Source: Brevundimonas nasdae (GTDB lineage: Bacteria; Pseudomonadota; Alphaproteobacteria; Caulobacterales; Caulobacteraceae). From it: a DNA stretch of 64,000 nt. The notes beneath the pieces were generated by a model. That model saw nothing but the letters and a program-made list of their open reading frames with translations. It was not told the DNA's origin and searched no databases. The stretch lies in NCBI RefSeq assembly GCF_016654005.1, contig NZ_JAEPWN010000004.1, positions 1-64,000 of the forward strand, given 5' to 3'. Shown one piece after another: positions 60,779 to 64,000 of the stretch (within the stretch, counting starts at the first letter, position 1; every line of letters begins with the position of its first letter). A program made the translations under genes and the position numbers.

Positions 60779-62605
60779 ATGTCCAGTCTTGTCGCCGCGC
60801 TGGTGTTCAGCGCCCTGGCCTGTGATCCCAACGCAGCCGATCTGATTGCGGCGGGCGGCGACGCCTGTGCACGGCCCTGGATGGACCAGAGCCTGCGCCT
60901 GAACGACCTGACGACGGTGGGGACGCACAACTCCTACAAGCTGGCCATTCCAGAGGTGGAGCTTCAGGCGATGGTCGCGGCCGATCCGGCGGCGGCCGGT
61001 CTGGATTACGCGCACCCTTCGCTGGCGGACCAGCTGAATGCGGGCGCGCGGCAGCTGGAGATCGACGTGCTGAACGACCCGCAGGGCGGACGTTACGCCC
61101 ATCCGCGCTCGGTCTTCGGCGGGGCGGCGCCGGTTAGCCCGGCCTACGTCCAGACCATGTCGCAGCCCGGCCTGAAGACCTTGCACATGCCGGACGTGGA
61201 CTACCGCAGCCGTTGCCTGACCTTCGTCGCCTGCCTGCAGCAGATCCGCGACTGGTCGCAGGCCCATCCCGACCACGCGCCGATCCTGATCCTGCTGAAC
61301 GCCAAGACGGGCGCCGCCTCCCTGCCGGGCGGGGTGGCGATGCTGGATTTCGATGCGGCGGCCTGGGACGCGCTGGATGCGGAGATTCGTTCGGTCTTCG
61401 ATGCCGGACATCTGATCACGCCCGATCAGGTGCGAGGGCGCCACGCCACCCTGCGCGAAGGCGTGCTGGCGGGCGGCTGGCCGACGCTGGGCCAAGCGCG
61501 GGGCAAGGTCTTCTTTGCGCTGGACGAAGGGCCGGACAAGGTCGCCGCCTATGCCGCAGGCCGACCATCGCTGCAGGGCCGCGCCGTCTTCGTCAACACG
61601 GATGAGGCCAGTCCCGCCGCCGCCTATCTGACCCTGAACGACCCTGTGGCGGATCAGGCGCGCATCCGCGCCGCCGTGGCCCAGGGCTTCATCGTCCGCA
61701 CCCGCGCCGACGCCGATACGAAAGAGGCGAGGGCAGAGGATGTGACCCGCCGCAGCGCCGCCTTCGCCAGCGGCGCGCAATATGTCTCGACCGACTATCT
61801 GTGGGCCGACCCGCGTTTCCCGATCTATCAGGTGCGTCTGGTGGGTGCGGCGGCCAGCATCTGCAACCCGGTGCGGACGGCCAACCGCTGTGATGATCTG
61901 GCGGTGGAGTTGACGGAGGAGGCGACGCCGCGCGGCTATCTGGCCGCCAGCGACCGCCCCGACCTGACCAAGGTGCTGGCCCCGCCGCCTGAGCCGGGTT
62001 CGGCGCGCGACCGGGCCAATGCTGAAATCTTCCGCGAGACGCGCGCCCTGCAGGACACGCCGCGCTGGGCGCTGGCGACGCGCGACGTGACCGGCGACAT
62101 GTACGACCATTTCGCCGAGGCTCTGGGCGTGCGTCTGACCGAGGCCGAGGCGCCGGTCCTGACCGCCATCCTGCGTCGTGCGGGCTATGACCGCTGGGTC
62201 GTCGGCGACGCCAAGACCTATTGGGCGACCAAGCGCCCCTACATCGGCACGGACCTGCCGATCTGCGAGGCCAAGACCGACCATCTGGCGGGCAACCCGG
62301 ACTATCCATCAGGCCATTCGGCGCACGGGGTTCATGTCGCTATGCTGCTGGCGGAACTGGCGCCCCAGCGGGCCGACGCCCTGTATGAACGGGGGCGGGA
62401 ATATGCCGAAAGCCGCTTCGTCTGCGGTTCGCACTCCTACAGCGCAGTCAAGGCGGGCATCCTGTCGGGCATGGTCATCTATGGGGCGGAACAGCGCTCC
62501 GACGTCTTCCAACGCGACATGCAGGCGGCCCGCGCCGAGGTGCAGGCGGCGCTGGCCAAGCGCGCAATTCCGGCCCGTTCAGCCGCGAACGCGACAGCGC
62601 CGTGA
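60779..62605 (+). CDS. PI-PLC-like phospholipase fused to class A acid phosphatase domain
   Basis: 608 aa, with GGAG 7 nt before the start. The N-terminus (MSSLVAALVFSALA) looks like a short export signal without the usual Lys/Arg. Residues about 35-380 form a phosphoinositide phospholipase C (Ca2+-dependent type) TIM barrel: His50-Asn51 in TTVGTHNSYK, Glu94/Asp96 in RQLEIDV and His136 in TLHMPDVD. From about 395 on lies a class A acid phosphatase domain with KX6RP (479-487), PSGH (510-513) and SRX5H (545-552), but the last Asp of SRX5HX3D is Ala556. The order suggests cleavage of an inositol phospholipid followed by dephosphorylation of the released inositol phosphate. The phosphatase half is a paralogue of the protein at 53024-53800. 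Activity of the second half is uncertain. Confidence 0.82.
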   Translation: MSSLVAALVFSALACDPNAADLIAAGGDACARPWMDQSLRLNDLTTVGTHNSYKLAIPEVELQAMVAADPAAAGLDYAHPSLADQLNAGARQLEIDVLNDPQGGRYAHPRSVFGGAAPVSPAYVQTMSQPGLKTLHMPDVDYRSRCLTFVACLQQIRDWSQAHPDHAPILILLNAKTGAASLPGGVAMLDFDAAAWDALDAEIRSVFDAGHLITPDQVRGRHATLREGVLAGGWPTLGQARGKVFFALDEGPDKVAAYAAGRPSLQGRAVFVNTDEASPAAAYLTLNDPVADQARIRAAVAQGFIVRTRADADTKEARAEDVTRRSAAFASGAQYVSTDYLWADPRFPIYQVRLVGAAASICNPVRTANRCDDLAVELTEEATPRGYLAASDRPDLTKVLAPPPEPGSARDRANAEIFRETRALQDTPRWALATRDVTGDMYDHFAEALGVRLTEAEAPVLTAILRRAGYDRWVVGDAKTYWATKRPYIGTDLPICEAKTDHLAGNPDYPSGHSAHGVHVAMLLAELAPQRADALYERGREYAESRFVCGSHSYSAVKAGILSGMVIYGAEQRSDVFQRDMQAARAEVQAALAKRAIPARSAANATAP

Positions 62606-62691
62606 AGTTTGAATGAAGATCGCTGTCACACATTGAGGGGTCCCTTCCGGGCGTCGTTGAAGCGCCTAGAACCGGTTGGGGACTATCCAAA

Positions 62692-64000
62692 ATGAAGAAC
62701 AGAATTCTTGGCACGACGGCCTTCGCCCTGGTGGCGGCGTCGCCCTTTGCAGCCTTTGCTCAAACGGCGGCGTCCGCCGATGCAGGCGTGTCCAATGTCG
62801 ATGAGATCATCGTCACGGGCAGCTATCGCCGCAGCCTGGAACAGGCGGTCGACCTGAAGCGCAAGAACGTGGGCTTCTCGGACTCCATCGTCGCCACCGA
62901 CGTCGCCAACTTCCCAGAGCAGAACCTGGCCGAGGCGCTGCAGCGCATGCCGGGCGTGACCATCGAACGCAACAAGGGTCTGGGGCAGCGCGTCATGGTG
63001 CGCGGCCTGCCCAGCGAGTTCACCTTCGTCAGCATCAACGGACTGGCCACGGCCTCGGGCAGCGGCGGCCGCGATGTCGAGTTCGACATCTTCGCCTCGG
63101 AAATCATCCAGCAGGTCACCGTCCAGAAATCGCCCACGGCGGCGCACGAGGAAGGCGGCATCGCCGGCAGCGTCAACATCTCGACCGCCCGCCCGTTCGA
63201 CTATGAGGGCCGCCGCGTCGTCGCCGCCGTCGAGGGCGCCTACAACTCGATCTCGGAAAAGGTCGATCCGAAGGTCTCCTTCCTGGCCAGCGACACCTGG
63301 GGCGACTGGGGTGCGCTGGTGTCCTTCTCGACCGCGCGCCGCACCAATCGCACGGACTCGGAATCGGGCATCAACTTCCGCCCCCTGACCCGCTTCCTGA
63401 ACCAGGGCAGCGGTCGGGGAACCCAGGCCGTGGACGTGCTGGCGCGCGACGCTGGGGTCGTCGTCAAGGACCGGATGAACGCCAAGGAAACCGACCTGAT
63501 CATCTTCCAGGACAAGGTCGGCGACCGCGCCTATCTGAACACCCAGGACCAGTGGGGGGGCACGATCTCGCTGCAGTACCGCCCGTCGTCGAACTTCAGC
63601 CTGGCCTTCGACGCCATGGTCGGCGCCTATGACACCACCGAGGACGAATACGACGCCGCCGCCTATTCGGCCTCCAGCCGTTCGACGCTGGAAACCATCC
63701 ACGAATACGACAAGACCACCCTGGGCGAGTACGGCATGGTGGTGCTGCGCGACGTCTCCTACACCGCGACCCAGCACGAGATGCTGAGCAAGGAGCGGAT
63801 CAACAAGACCGACTATCGCCAGTTCGGAACCGAGTTGAACTGGAGCGGCGACAGCTGGCGCCTGCACGCCCTGGCCGGCTATTCCGGTGCGGACAAGACG
63901 CTGGACAGCTCGAACCTGAAACACGTCGCCTATGCGCCGTCGCGGACGCGCTGGACCAATCGCGGCGGCGAGACGATCCCCAGCACCACGACTGGCGGGT
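62692..64000 (+). CDS. TonB-dependent receptor, 5' part (runs off the window)
   Basis: The first 436 codons are present and the frame stays open to the window end. Signal peptide MKNRILGTTAFALVAASPF...AFAQ, TonB box NVDEIIVTGSYRRSL, plug blocks FPEQNLAEALQRMPGV, VMVRGLPSEFTFVSINGL and HEEGGIAGSVNISTARP. This is the Xanthomonas/Caulobacter type. It lies 86 bp after the PI-PLC/phosphatase fusion on the same strand, so it is probably in the same unit and may import inositol or its phosphates. The start ATG has no strong ribosome site. Confidence 0.92.
   Translation, partial: MKNRILGTTAFALVAASPFAAFAQTAASADAGVSNVDEIIVTGSYRRSLEQAVDLKRKNVGFSDSIVATDVANFPEQNLAEALQRMPGVTIERNKGLGQRVMVRGLPSEFTFVSINGLATASGSGGRDVEFDIFASEIIQQVTVQKSPTAAHEEGGIAGSVNISTARPFDYEGRRVVAAVEGAYNSISEKVDPKVSFLASDTWGDWGALVSFSTARRTNRTDSESGINFRPLTRFLNQGSGRGTQAVDVLARDAGVVVKDRMNAKETDLIIFQDKVGDRAYLNTQDQWGGTISLQYRPSSNFSLAFDAMVGAYDTTEDEYDAAAYSASSRSTLETIHEYDKTTLGEYGMVVLRDVSYTATQHEMLSKERINKTDYRQFGTELNWSGDSWRLHALAGYSGADKTLDSSNLKHVAYAPSRTRWTNRGGETIPSTTTGG

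Noticed and set aside
60620..62284. N-terminal 555-codon extension of the double-TetR frame
   Set aside because: It lies antisense to the PI-PLC/phosphatase fusion and has no motifs; the TetR homology begins only after the ATG at 60619.
62620..62637. Pho box before the last TonB receptor (CTGTCAC present)
   Set aside because: The second 7-mer at the required spacing does not match the consensus.

Overview
The window looks like chromosomal DNA of a high-GC alphaproteobacterium of the Caulobacterales type, probably Brevundimonas or a close relative. This rests on seven clear TonB-dependent receptors plus one divergent receptor-like protein in 64 kb, many of them opening with the (V/S)DE(I/V)(V/I)VT(A/G)Q/S box usual in Caulobacter and its relatives, on an alphaproteobacterial initiator tRNA, on a FadE/FabG/MaoC/thiolase/FadD string, and on GC-rich codon use. 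The genus is an inference; no 16S rRNA is present. Most of the window is nutrient-scavenging gene sets, each built from a receptor, one or more hydrolases, a transporter and a local regulator.

Region by region. (1) 18-133: initiator tRNA and terminator. (2) 361-10147: a phosphorus-compound locus with an alkaline-phosphatase-superfamily enzyme carrying PA14, a DUF5690/organophosphate-type MFS transporter, a HutC-type GntR regulator, a TonB receptor, a PhnZ-like HD oxygenase and a LamG/purple-acid-phosphatase-like enzyme. Matching TGGT-N4-ACCA palindromes (the DasR/PhnF type of GntR operator) lie in front of several of these genes, which suggests one regulon. (3) 10336-16977: TonB receptor, TetR, a cytoplasmic GH5 enzyme resembling endoglycoceramidase or steryl-glucosidase, and a GPH symporter. 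(4) 17038-20260: two-component system divergent from a solute-binding lipoprotein without permease genes. (5) 20475-26577: a tandem glycine riboswitch leading into a TonB receptor, an S9 peptidase and an amidohydrolase lipoprotein. (6) 26760-33789: rhamnoside locus (GPH transporter, GH78, TonB receptor, TetR). (7) 34172-46467: TetR, Coq4, DUF2147, a complete fatty-acid beta-oxidation gene string with start/stop overlaps, then a BASS transporter and an FAD dehydrogenase. (8) 46693-52936: an accessory segment with a mosaic TonB receptor whose barrel half is AT-rich, a small secreted protein, a divergent TonB-like protein and a dead IS5-family transposase. (9) 53024-64000: a second phosphorus-scavenging locus with a class A acid phosphatase, PhoD, a calcineurin-like phosphoesterase, a TonB receptor, a double-TetR protein, a PI-PLC/acid-phosphatase fusion and the start of another TonB receptor.

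How the genes may work together: loci 2 and 9 both look devoted to taking phosphorus from organic molecules, the first including a C-P bond oxidase-type protein, the second including a phospholipase that appears built to cleave an inositol phospholipid and then dephosphorylate the product. Loci 3 and 6 follow one plan: receptor in the outer membrane, GPH symporter in the inner membrane and a cytoplasmic glycosidase, so intact glycosides would be imported and split inside. Locus 5 links glycine sensing to outer-membrane uptake of what are probably peptides. The strongest candidates for something new are the GntR-palindrome/PhnZ-like locus, the glycine riboswitch controlling a TonB receptor, and the PI-PLC/phosphatase fusion with its neighbours.
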